DNA of 64,000 bases from Mucilaginibacter cryoferens (GTDB taxonomy: Bacteria > Bacteroidota > Bacteroidia > Sphingobacteriales > Sphingobacteriaceae), in the NCBI RefSeq assembly GCF_014205845.1, contig NZ_JACHCR010000002.1, positions 80,980-144,979 of the forward strand, in the 5' to 3' direction. The notes beneath the pieces are model-generated. The model was not told the DNA's origin and did not search any database. It saw only the letters and a list, made by a program, of their open reading frames with translations. Both the position numbers and the translations under genes were made by a program. Of the stretch, positions 26,341 through 34,972 are shown piece by piece (within the stretch, counting starts at the first letter, position 1; each line of letters opens with the position of its first letter).

Positions 26341-27038
26341 TTTGATACCTTATTAATATATTTTAAGAAGATGATTGTTGTTTGTGAAAAAGATATACCA
26401 GTTTTTTTTGCTTTGTAAATTAATTGAGCAAGCTGTATGGTTTTGATGCACTAATCAACGGCTGTTTTATTGTTAATGTACGATAATCCATCAGGTCGTA
26501 TTTCGGTGCCTCGTAATTAAGGCATTTATAGGGCGTTGCGTGTGTTGTGTACAATTATTTTTACATCAAAAAAGGTTAAAAAGAGTAGTATAATCCATCT
26601 AATTTAAAGATTTATCCATTTCAAATACTTGCAAGGTAAATTAGTTTTACTAAACCAATAGTAACCAATTAAACTTATTAATATGCAAGAAAATTACTTT
26701 CCGTTAAATCCCATCTGATAGTATTGTTAATTTACCAAAGCCATAAATGGTAATTTAAGCTGATGCCCTTATTAAGTTGTATTACTTAATAGCATGGGTA
26801 AAACGTTGTACCATACAGCTTCGTGATTTTACTTTTCAAAAAATGCTCTTATGAGCCATGGCAACGCTTTGCCGTTTTTTTCGGCAGAAATAAATAAACT
26901 GTAAAATATACATTAATCAACAATCAAAAAACAGCAGGGGGTAAAATATCAGCAAAAGCCTGCTGTGCCAATTAAATCATTAAAATATTACCTCAGTAAT
27001 CTATTTAACCAATTAGTAAACCAATAATTAACCAATTT
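26341..27038 (+). other. long A+T-rich region upstream of susC
   Basis: About 700 bp with no convincing gene. It contains ATTAAGT-TGTATT-ACTTAAT near 26775, a small GGCAA/TTGCC hairpin (26860-26873) followed by a T-run, and the hairpin at 26931-26966. A long leader is common at Bacteroidota SusC/D operons, where antisense RNA or attenuation can act. No confident TAnnTTTG box was found. Confidence 0.45.
26931..26966 (+). promoter_or_regulatory. leader hairpin before susC
   Basis: ACAGCAGG (26931-26938) pairs with CCTGCTGT (26959-26966), 20-nt loop, ending 72 bp before the susC ATG. It has no T-tract. It may shape the leader mRNA. Confidence 0.4.
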
Positions 27039-30000
27039 ATGAGAAAATTTTACGATGTATTCAGGCGCCTTTGGGTGTTAAAAATTCCTTATAACTCATT
27101 AACAGCCGTAGGTGTGCTGCTTTTTGTGTTTATGGGTTTTGGCGTTGTTAACAAAGCGGCGGCGCAAACCAAAGTTACCGTAATAGGTACCGTTGTGGAT
27201 AGCCTTGGTGTACCAATTATTGGTGCCAATATTGCCCCGGTAAATACAAAAGGCAATAGCACCGCTACAGACGGAAACGGTAAATTCCTTTTAGACGTTG
27301 AGGTTGGAGTTGTTTTGAAAATAAGCTATATAGGCTATATTCCTAAACAAATAACCATTACCGCAAGCCAAAAGGTATTTAAAATAATATTAAGCGAAAC
27401 CAAAAGCCAATTTGATGATGTGGTTGTAACGGCTTACGGCCGTAAGCAGGTTAAAGAAGCCATAGTAGGCTCGGTTACCACCGTAAAACCAGGTAATTTA
27501 AAAATACCTGCCAGTAACCTTACCAATGCTTTGGCCGGCCAGGTGGCGGGTGTTATTGCATACACGCCAAGCGGACAGCCAGGGCAGGACAATTCTAAAT
27601 TTTTTATACGGGGTGTAACTACATTTGGCTACAAGCAAGATCCACTGATTTTGATAGATAACGTTGAGTTAACCTCAAATGACCTTGCACGTTTAAATGT
27701 GGATGATATCGAAAGTTTCTCGGTATTAAAGGATGCAAGTGCTACCGCGCTGTACGGCGCAAGAGGCGGTAATGGTGTAATTTTGGTAAAAACCAAAGAG
27801 GGCAAAGCAGGCAAGGCCCAGATCAATTTCAGGGTCGAAAATTCAAGGTCGCAATCAACACAAACGCTTAAGCTGGCCGACCCTGTTACTTACATGAAGC
27901 TTTTTGATGAGGCTACACAAACACGTTACCCACTAAATCCGTTGCCTTACACTCAAAATCAAATCAATAACACGCAAAATACCTTAAACAATGCACCAGG
28001 CAGTAATCAGTACGTTTATCCGGCTACAAACTGGGTTAATATGCTATTTAAACCGCATACCGATAACCAACGCGGTAATTTAAGTATACAAGGCGGTGGC
28101 GGTGTTGCCCGTTATTATGTTGCAGGCTCCTATAATAATGATAATGGTATATTAAGAACCGATATCAGGAACAACAATAATAACAATGTTAATTATAAAA
28201 ATTATCAGCTACGATCAAACGTAAACATTAACGTTACCGCTAAAACCGAATTGATTGTCCGTTTATCAGGCACGTTTAATGAATACAATGGGCCAAGAAG
28301 CACAAATGGAGGTTTAGCAACCGATTTATATAACCTGGCAGTGCATACCAGTCCGGTTGATTTCCCGGCTTATTATCCTGCCGATTCGGCCAATTTAAAA
28401 ACCAAGCATATTTTATTTGGTAATGTACCTGCGGCAGGTGGTGGCGTTGGATCTACCAATTACATTAATCCATACGCGTCTTTACTTTCGGGGCACCAGA
28501 ATTTTTCGGAGTCGAGAATGCTGGCCCAGTTGGAGTTAAATCAAAATCTTGATTTTTTAACCAGCGGGTTAAATTTTCATGCCATATTTAGCACCAACCG
28601 TTATGCATACTTTCAATCAGAGATGTATTATCAGCCTTTTTACTATAATGTAGGCAGCTATGATAAGGCAAGCAATCAATATACCTTAAACTGGATAAAT
28701 TCGCAGCCAGGGCAGGCAACCGAGTATTTAATTTACAACAGAGATATTGGTTCTGATAACCTGCAAACTCAAACTTACCTGCAGGGTGTATTAGATTATA
28801 ACAAAACTTTTGGGAAAGATCATAACGTAAGCGCCGCTTTAATTGGTACCCAGCAACAACAATTATATTCTAACAACAAAGATCCTAACGGTAATTATAC
28901 GCTGCAATACTCATTACCTTACCGTAATGAAACTGTTGCCGGCCGTTTAACCTATTCATTTAAAAGCAGGTACTTTCTTGAAGGAAACTTTGGATACAAT
29001 GGATCTGAACGTTTTTCTGCGAATCACAGGTTTGGATTTTTCCCAACAATTGGCGCATCGTGGATAGTATCCGACGAAAAGTTCTGGGGCAGTCTTTACA
29101 ATGTGATCGACAGGTTTAAACTGCGTGCCAGCTATGGCCTGGTAGGTAACGATCAAATTGGTAGCCAAAGGTTCTTTTATTTATCAGATGTTAATCTTAA
29201 CGGTGGCAACCCGGCCTCGTTTGGTACAACTAACGGTTATACCCGCAATGGTGTAAGCGTAAATAGCTACGAAAACGACGATGTAACCTGGGAAACATCA
29301 AAGCAAACCAACTTAGGTGTAGAGTTTACTGTACTTAAGAAAATTAATGTTATTGCCGAGATCTACAAAAATAATAAGTACAACATTTTGCAAAACCGTT
29401 CTTCTATACCATCAACAATGGGTTTAGAAGCACCAATATCTGCTAACATTGGTAAAGCAGAATCGCAGGGTATTGATATTTCTATTGATGGAAAGCAAAA
29501 CATAGGCCGCGACTTTTCGATGGCTGTAAGAGGTAATTTTACTTATTCAACCAACAAATACACACAATACGAAGCGCCGGATTATCCGGAAGCTTACAGA
29601 GATCAGGTTGGGCAACCAATTAACCGTCAGTATGGTTATGTAGCCGAGAGGTTATTTGTAGATGATAATGAAGCAGCAAACTCGCCTTCACAAATTTTTA
29701 GTACCGGAGGATTTGCCCCCAAAGGAGGCGATATAAAATACCGGGATTTAAATGGCGATGGTAAAATTGATGCTGCCGATCAAACATTTATTGGTTACCC
29801 AACAGTGCCCGAAATTGTATATGGGTTTGGTGTATCCGCTTCTTATAAAAACTTTGATCTTTCGGGCTTTTTCCAGGGCCAGGCTCATGTATCGTTTTTT
29901 ATTGATCCGGCCCGTACCTCTCCTTTTATCAAAAGCCCCGATTCATATTATACAAGTAATACCCAATTGCTGCAGGCTTATGCTGATAACCATTGGTCTA

Positions 30001-30314
30001 CAGATAACCAAAACCTGTATGCACTTTATCCAAGGCTTGGGCCAGATGGTGCTGTTATTGAAAATAACAGGCAAAACAGTACCTGGTGGCTGCGCGATGG
30101 CAGCTTCCTGAGGCTTAAATCTGTTGAGTTTGGTTACACATTGCCAATACGTATAGCTAAATATATAAGGGTTAAAAACTTAAGGGTTTACTTTAATGGC
30201 TTAAACCTGTTTACCTGGAGCCCTTTCAAATTATGGGACCCCGAGCTTGGCGGCAATGGCTTTGCATATCCAATTCAAAAAGTGTTTAACATAGGTTTAA
30301 ATGTCAATTTATAA
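27039..30314 (+). CDS. SusC/RagA-family TonB-dependent outer-membrane receptor
   Basis: A 1091-residue receptor. The signal region is residues 1-43 (ends NKAAAQ). A carboxypeptidase-regulatory-like beta-sandwich (about 46-115) comes next (VTVIGTVVDSLGVPIIGANI), then the SusC motif DDVVVTAYGRKQVKE (about 127-141), the plug (about 142-255, with FFIRGVTTFG and DDIESFSVLKDASATALYGA), and a beta-barrel to the aromatic-rich C-terminus (KVFNIGLNVNL). There is no STN anti-sigma signalling domain. With SusD it imports bound oligosaccharide, powered by TonB. It opens the SusCD operon, SusD being 24 bp downstream. Confidence 0.97.
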   Translation: MRKFYDVFRRLWVLKIPYNSLTAVGVLLFVFMGFGVVNKAAAQTKVTVIGTVVDSLGVPIIGANIAPVNTKGNSTATDGNGKFLLDVEVGVVLKISYIGYIPKQITITASQKVFKIILSETKSQFDDVVVTAYGRKQVKEAIVGSVTTVKPGNLKIPASNLTNALAGQVAGVIAYTPSGQPGQDNSKFFIRGVTTFGYKQDPLILIDNVELTSNDLARLNVDDIESFSVLKDASATALYGARGGNGVILVKTKEGKAGKAQINFRVENSRSQSTQTLKLADPVTYMKLFDEATQTRYPLNPLPYTQNQINNTQNTLNNAPGSNQYVYPATNWVNMLFKPHTDNQRGNLSIQGGGGVARYYVAGSYNNDNGILRTDIRNNNNNNVNYKNYQLRSNVNINVTAKTELIVRLSGTFNEYNGPRSTNGGLATDLYNLAVHTSPVDFPAYYPADSANLKTKHILFGNVPAAGGGVGSTNYINPYASLLSGHQNFSESRMLAQLELNQNLDFLTSGLNFHAIFSTNRYAYFQSEMYYQPFYYNVGSYDKASNQYTLNWINSQPGQATEYLIYNRDIGSDNLQTQTYLQGVLDYNKTFGKDHNVSAALIGTQQQQLYSNNKDPNGNYTLQYSLPYRNETVAGRLTYSFKSRYFLEGNFGYNGSERFSANHRFGFFPTIGASWIVSDEKFWGSLYNVIDRFKLRASYGLVGNDQIGSQRFFYLSDVNLNGGNPASFGTTNGYTRNGVSVNSYENDDVTWETSKQTNLGVEFTVLKKINVIAEIYKNNKYNILQNRSSIPSTMGLEAPISANIGKAESQGIDISIDGKQNIGRDFSMAVRGNFTYSTNKYTQYEAPDYPEAYRDQVGQPINRQYGYVAERLFVDDNEAANSPSQIFSTGGFAPKGGDIKYRDLNGDGKIDAADQTFIGYPTVPEIVYGFGVSASYKNFDLSGFFQGQAHVSFFIDPARTSPFIKSPDSYYTSNTQLLQAYADNHWSTDNQNLYALYPRLGPDGAVIENNRQNSTWWLRDGSFLRLKSVEFGYTLPIRIAKYIRVKNLRVYFNGLNLFTWSPFKLWDPELGGNGFAYPIQKVFNIGLNVNL

Positions 30315-30338
30315 CATTAACTGAATTTAATTCAACAT

Positions 30339-32249
30339 ATGAAATCGTATTATAAATATCTGTTCATGGCAGCGCTCGCAATCTCTTGCGTGTCATGTAA
30401 AAAGTACCTGGATGTTACGCCTGATAACGTAGGTACCATAGATTATGCCTTCAGGAACCGTAACGAAGCAGAAAATTATCTGTTTACCTGCTATGCTACA
30501 TTGCAGCAATTGATATATCCGCAAAACAATCCGGGTTTTACCACCTCGGCCGAAATTGTATTTCCAAACGATCTAACGGATTTTCAGGGTATCGATCCAA
30601 CCGGGTTTAACCTTATAAGGGGTACACAATCCAGCGCTAACCCAGGACTTAATTACTGGGATGGGGCAAATGGAGGTCAGGCCATGTTCAGGTCTATCAG
30701 GAGGTGCAATACCATGCTCGAAAACATTGACAAGCCTGTTGATTTAAGCGCGGATGAAAAGAAAAGGTGGATAGCCGAGGTTAAATTTCTTAAAGCTTAC
30801 TATCATTTCATCTTATTCAGACTTTACGGTGCAGTGCCAATTACTGATGTAAACTTGCCAATTAACAGCTCAACAGCCGAAGTACAGGTTAAAAGATCGC
30901 CGGTTGATTCTGTTGTGAATTATATGGTGAGGTTAATAGACGAAGCAACGCCGGATTTACCAGCTATTATCCAAAATCAAACAAAAGAGCTTGGGCGTAT
31001 AACCCAGCCTATAGCCCTTGCTGTAAAAGCACAGATACTTACCACAGCAGCAAGCCCCTTGTTTAACGGCAACCCCGATTATATAAGCATCAAAAATAAA
31101 GATGGTAAGGCACTTTTTCCTGCGGCCTACGATGCAACAAAATGGGATAAAGCCGCTGTAGCTACACTTGCAGCCATCACCTCTGCCGAAGCAAATGGTA
31201 ATAAGCTGCATACATTTATATCTCCTGCAAATGTTGGCGTGCTTTCAGATTCGCTGAAAACGGTAATGGATCTGCAAACTGCAATAACCGAAAAATGGGA
31301 CCTGAACACCGAGATCATCTGGGCTTTAAATCCATATTTCCCCGGGCAAACCTATTGTGGACCAAGGTTAACAGCTAAGGCAGCTGCAAACCCATCGTTC
31401 CAGGGTACATTTGCTGTGCCAATTGCCGAGCAGGAATTGTTTTATACCAATAACGGCGTACCTATTAATGAAGATAATACATTTGATTATACAAACCGTT
31501 ACGGGCTAAGAACCGGTGATAAAGCAAGCCGGTTTTATATAGGTAACGGCTATACAACCGTTAACGCACACTTTAACCGCGAGCCAAGATTTTATGCCGA
31601 TTTGGGTTTTGATGGTGGGATATGGTTTGGTAATGGCCTTGTGAGCCAGGAGAGTTTGTATTATATACAAGCCCGTGGCAGCGGTGCGTTAGCAGGCCCT
31701 ACCGATAACATCAGGATAAATATTACCGGCTGCTGGCCAAAAAAACTGGTTAACTATTTAACAGTTTATGATGATGGCTACACCATAGCAGATTTCAGGA
31801 TGCCGATAATAAGGCTTGCCGGCTTATACCTCCAATATGCCGAGGTATTAAATGAGCAGGGAAAATCATACGCAGAAGTTGTGCCATGGCTGGATAAGGT
31901 AAGGGCAAGGGCTGGTTTGCCGGGTGTAGTAAACGCATGGTCGAGCTTCTCTAAAAACCCAACTAAATTTACCACACAAGATGGCATGCGCCAGATAATA
32001 CACCAGGAAACCCGTATAGAGCTAGCCTTTGAATGCGAACCAGGCTGGGACCTGCGCCGTTGGAAAGAGCTTCAAGACGTACTTAGCAAGCCATTACAAG
32101 GATGGAGCATTTATGAAGCCGATGCGATAAACTTCTACCGTCCGCATACAGTAGTGGTACCTGTTTTTAACGTAAGGAATTATTTATGGCCAATAACCAA
32201 TGATGATTTGGTAATTAATCCAAATCTTGTTCAAAACTTAAACTGGTAG
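30339..32249 (+). CDS. SusD/RagB-family surface glycan-binding lipoprotein
   Basis: A 636-residue lipoprotein (lipobox ISCVSC, acylated Cys at residue 20). It has the SusD TPR-like helical core (KRWIAEVKFLKAYYHFILFRLYGAVPI, here best marked by FLKAYYHFILFRLYG about residues 148-162) and the C-terminal family signature RIELAFECEPGWDLRRWK (about 567-584). It caps SusC and hands over the oligosaccharide. At 636 residues it is longer than the usual 500-580, with extra loops between about 290 and 440 that may shape specificity. Confidence 0.96.
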   Translation: MKSYYKYLFMAALAISCVSCKKYLDVTPDNVGTIDYAFRNRNEAENYLFTCYATLQQLIYPQNNPGFTTSAEIVFPNDLTDFQGIDPTGFNLIRGTQSSANPGLNYWDGANGGQAMFRSIRRCNTMLENIDKPVDLSADEKKRWIAEVKFLKAYYHFILFRLYGAVPITDVNLPINSSTAEVQVKRSPVDSVVNYMVRLIDEATPDLPAIIQNQTKELGRITQPIALAVKAQILTTAASPLFNGNPDYISIKNKDGKALFPAAYDATKWDKAAVATLAAITSAEANGNKLHTFISPANVGVLSDSLKTVMDLQTAITEKWDLNTEIIWALNPYFPGQTYCGPRLTAKAAANPSFQGTFAVPIAEQELFYTNNGVPINEDNTFDYTNRYGLRTGDKASRFYIGNGYTTVNAHFNREPRFYADLGFDGGIWFGNGLVSQESLYYIQARGSGALAGPTDNIRINITGCWPKKLVNYLTVYDDGYTIADFRMPIIRLAGLYLQYAEVLNEQGKSYAEVVPWLDKVRARAGLPGVVNAWSSFSKNPTKFTTQDGMRQIIHQETRIELAFECEPGWDLRRWKELQDVLSKPLQGWSIYEADAINFYRPHTVVVPVFNVRNYLWPITNDDLVINPNLVQNLNW

Positions 32250-32282
32250 CAGCCAATAATTAACAATCATATAATTGAAAAT

Positions 32283-33524
32283 ATGAAAAATACAAGAAAT
32301 TACTTATTACTGCTTTATATAAGCATGATAGTGGCGATAATAGCCTCATGTAAAGCGGATACTGGAAACCATGTACCCATTTCTGCCGATAAAACAAAGC
32401 CCGGCGTAATTACCAATATTAAAATTGATAATTATAATGGGGGAGCATTTATAACGTATACTTTACCTAACTCGGATAATATACTTTATGTATTAGCCAA
32501 GTACCAGATAAGGAATGGTGTTTCGAGAGAAACCAAATCATCGTACTACACTGATACCGTAAATGTAGAAGGTTTTGCCAAAGAGGCCGACTATGATGTT
32601 ACGCTATACACAGTAAGCAGGGCCGATGTAATGTCAGACCCGGTTAAAGTTACGGTACATCCTACCATACCTCCTTATATTTCAATAAAGGCAAGTACTA
32701 CTGTGCAAACTGATTTTGGTGGGGTTAATGTTCAGGCGTTAAATCCGTTAAAAAAAGAGATAGGTATAATTATAACCGCCTATGATAAATCAACAGGGCT
32801 CATGGAGGTTCAGGATCAGCATTATACTAAAGCTGATACGATCAATTACTCATTAAGGGGGTATAACACCGACCCCCGCCAGTTTGGAATTTATGTAACT
32901 GATAACTTTGGCAATATTTCTGATACGCTTAAGCAAACAATAACCCCGCTGTTTGAGGAACTGCTAGATAAAAGTCAGTTTAGTGTTTACAATTTACCAA
33001 GCGATACGCCGATAGGGTATGGGTGGGTACTTCCTAACTTCTGGGATGGTAAAACTGACGGTAGCTCGGCAGGGTGGCATACCAACCCTGGCAATAATCC
33101 TCCATTTGTGGGTACGTTTAATGTGGGTACCAGCTATAAATTAAGCAGGTTTATTTTGTGGGAAAGACCGGACGACGGATCTGATAAATATGCTTTTGGC
33201 CATGGTAACCCCAGACTATTTACCCTTTGGGGCTCAAACGTAGCATCACCAAAAGATGTTCAGCTACCGGTTTCATCGGCTGTAGGTACAGTGCTTGGCG
33301 ATTGGGTTAATATCGGAAACTTTACTTATCCAAACCCACCGTCGGGTTTACCGCCGCTTGCGCATAACGCTGCAGATAATGCTTTTGTACTGGCTGGTGT
33401 TAACTTCAATATATCATTAGCTGCGCCTCCGGTTCACTTTATCCGTTTTGCAACATCGCAGTCATGGTCTGGCGGTAACTTTGCGCACGCTATGGAAATT
33501 TCACTTTATGGTAAGCCACAATAG
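32283..33524 (+). CDS. DUF4959/DUF5000-type surface lipoprotein
   Basis: A 413-residue lipoprotein with acylated Cys at 23 (IIASC). Two Ig/FN3-like domains (about 30-130 and 135-225; KPGVITNIKIDNYNGGAFIT marks the first) match the DUF4959/DUF5126 pattern found after SusD. The last third (about 245-410; YGWVLPNFWDGKTDGSSAGW, then HFIRFATSQSW) is a galactose-binding-like F5/8-C (DUF5000) fold. Such proteins act as outer-membrane glycan-binding accessory proteins of PULs. It is third in the SusCD operon, 33 bp after susD. Confidence 0.85.
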   Translation: MKNTRNYLLLLYISMIVAIIASCKADTGNHVPISADKTKPGVITNIKIDNYNGGAFITYTLPNSDNILYVLAKYQIRNGVSRETKSSYYTDTVNVEGFAKEADYDVTLYTVSRADVMSDPVKVTVHPTIPPYISIKASTTVQTDFGGVNVQALNPLKKEIGIIITAYDKSTGLMEVQDQHYTKADTINYSLRGYNTDPRQFGIYVTDNFGNISDTLKQTITPLFEELLDKSQFSVYNLPSDTPIGYGWVLPNFWDGKTDGSSAGWHTNPGNNPPFVGTFNVGTSYKLSRFILWERPDDGSDKYAFGHGNPRLFTLWGSNVASPKDVQLPVSSAVGTVLGDWVNIGNFTYPNPPSGLPPLAHNAADNAFVLAGVNFNISLAAPPVHFIRFATSQSWSGGNFAHAMEISLYGKPQ

Positions 33525-33557
33525 GTACATTGTTTATCATCAAAAATTAAAAGAAAC

Positions 33558-34781
33558 ATGAAAAAGCTTATATATATACTCATTGGCTGTATTGCATTGG
33601 CCACGTGGTATGGTTGCTCGAAAACTAACCTGGCAAACGACTACAATAAATTTTATAACGGCCACGAAATTACTTATACCGGAGCCGTAGGCGCGGCAAT
33701 TGTGCAACCGGGTAATTTAGAAATAGGACTTAAATGGAAAGCAAGCAGTGATCCAAGCATTGTTAAGTATGTGGTATATTATAACAACGGTGCCGATTCG
33801 CAGATAGTAAGTGTTACCGGTAAGCCCGATTCTATCAAAACAGTAATCAAAGGACTTGCCGAGTATACTTATTCATTTACCATATACTCGTATGATGTAA
33901 AAGGTAATAAATCTATACCTACAGAGGTTAATAATGCCAAAGTTTATGGTCCGTATTACATTGCTACCTTATTAAACAGAGCCTATAATGCGGTTACGCC
34001 TTATACGGTTAGTACAAATGGTTATGTAACACTTAACTTTATAACACCAGATACCATTAACGTGGGTACAACTATTAAGTATACCAACAGAAACGGACAA
34101 TCGGTAGTAAAGGTGCTTAATGCAGATAGTACCTCAATTACGCTTAAAGATTTTAAATCAGGTACAGATGTTACTTATAACTCTGGTTATATCCCCCAAC
34201 GTACAGCTATCGACACTTTTTATGCTCCTAAAACCGATGTGTTCCCTAAAATATTTGGTTATGCACCATGCGACAAATCACTATTTAAAAAGGTAAAGTT
34301 ACCTAATGACATGAACCCGTATGAAAGTGATACAGATATTGACAGGCTTTGGAACGGTAATACAACTCCACAAGGTTTTCCAAACATATTCCATAGTGAT
34401 GGTGCGCACTCTTTGCCGCAAACGCTTACGTTTGATATGGGTAAGGTATATTCAAAACTAACTCAGGTAGAAGAAATTGGTCGTAACTGCTGCCATAACC
34501 CAGATGATTTTGAGGTGTGGGGAATTGCAGATATTACCAATGCCGCAACAACTTTGCAGCCTAATGATGCAGGGTGGAAAGCCGAAGCTATTTCAAAAGG
34601 CTGGAAACTGTTAAAGGAAGTAAAAAGAAGCGACGACGGACAGGCACCATACAAAGTTGATCTGGATAATACTTCATCACCTGTGCGTTATATCCGTATA
34701 AGAGTGATACATAATTCGGATAACGAAGGAAGTTACACCAACATGACCCAGGTAACCATGTTTTACGATGTGCTTAATTAG
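33558..34781 (+). CDS. DUF4998-type surface lipoprotein with F5/8-C-like domain
   Basis: A 407-residue lipoprotein (candidate acylated Cys at 20, WYGC). The DUF4998 domain (about 25-130) is recognised by NDYNKFYNGHEITYTGAV and IVKYVVYYNNGADSQIV. A middle beta-domain (about 140-225) leads into a discoidin-like C-terminal domain (about 230-405; DIDRLWNGNTT, LTFDMGKVYSKLTQ, VRYIRIRVIHNSDNEG). Like its upstream neighbour it is a probable cell-surface glycan-binding protein. It is the last gene before a terminator. Which sugar it binds cannot be told. Confidence 0.85.
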   Translation: MKKLIYILIGCIALATWYGCSKTNLANDYNKFYNGHEITYTGAVGAAIVQPGNLEIGLKWKASSDPSIVKYVVYYNNGADSQIVSVTGKPDSIKTVIKGLAEYTYSFTIYSYDVKGNKSIPTEVNNAKVYGPYYIATLLNRAYNAVTPYTVSTNGYVTLNFITPDTINVGTTIKYTNRNGQSVVKVLNADSTSITLKDFKSGTDVTYNSGYIPQRTAIDTFYAPKTDVFPKIFGYAPCDKSLFKKVKLPNDMNPYESDTDIDRLWNGNTTPQGFPNIFHSDGAHSLPQTLTFDMGKVYSKLTQVEEIGRNCCHNPDDFEVWGIADITNAATTLQPNDAGWKAEAISKGWKLLKEVKRSDDGQAPYKVDLDNTSSPVRYIRIRVIHNSDNEGSYTNMTQVTMFYDVLN

Positions 34782-34822
34782 TAGTTGTATAATTTGAGTA
34801 GTAATATGTGAATAGAAAAGCT

Positions 34823-34856
34823 CCCGGTTACGCAAGTAACCGGGGTTTTCTTTTTG
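34823..34856 (+). terminator. intrinsic terminator after SusCD lipoprotein operon
   Basis: CCCGGTTAC (34823-34831) pairs with GTAACCGGG (34836-34844), tetraloop, then GTTTTCTTTTT. It separates the transport genes from the GH95/GH110 pair, allowing partial read-through control. Confidence 0.85.
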
Positions 34857-34972
34857 TGGGCTTATTTGCAATTAGCGGGCACATGCTGTAATAACATAAT
34901 AATTTGCTAAGATTGCTGTTTTGTAACGGCTGTTTTATGCAGATATTTAGCTCATCCGATTTTACCTGAAAC

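Noticed and set aside
29752..30111. 119-codon plus-strand frame within susC
   Set aside because: Alternative-frame shadow of the susC barrel region.
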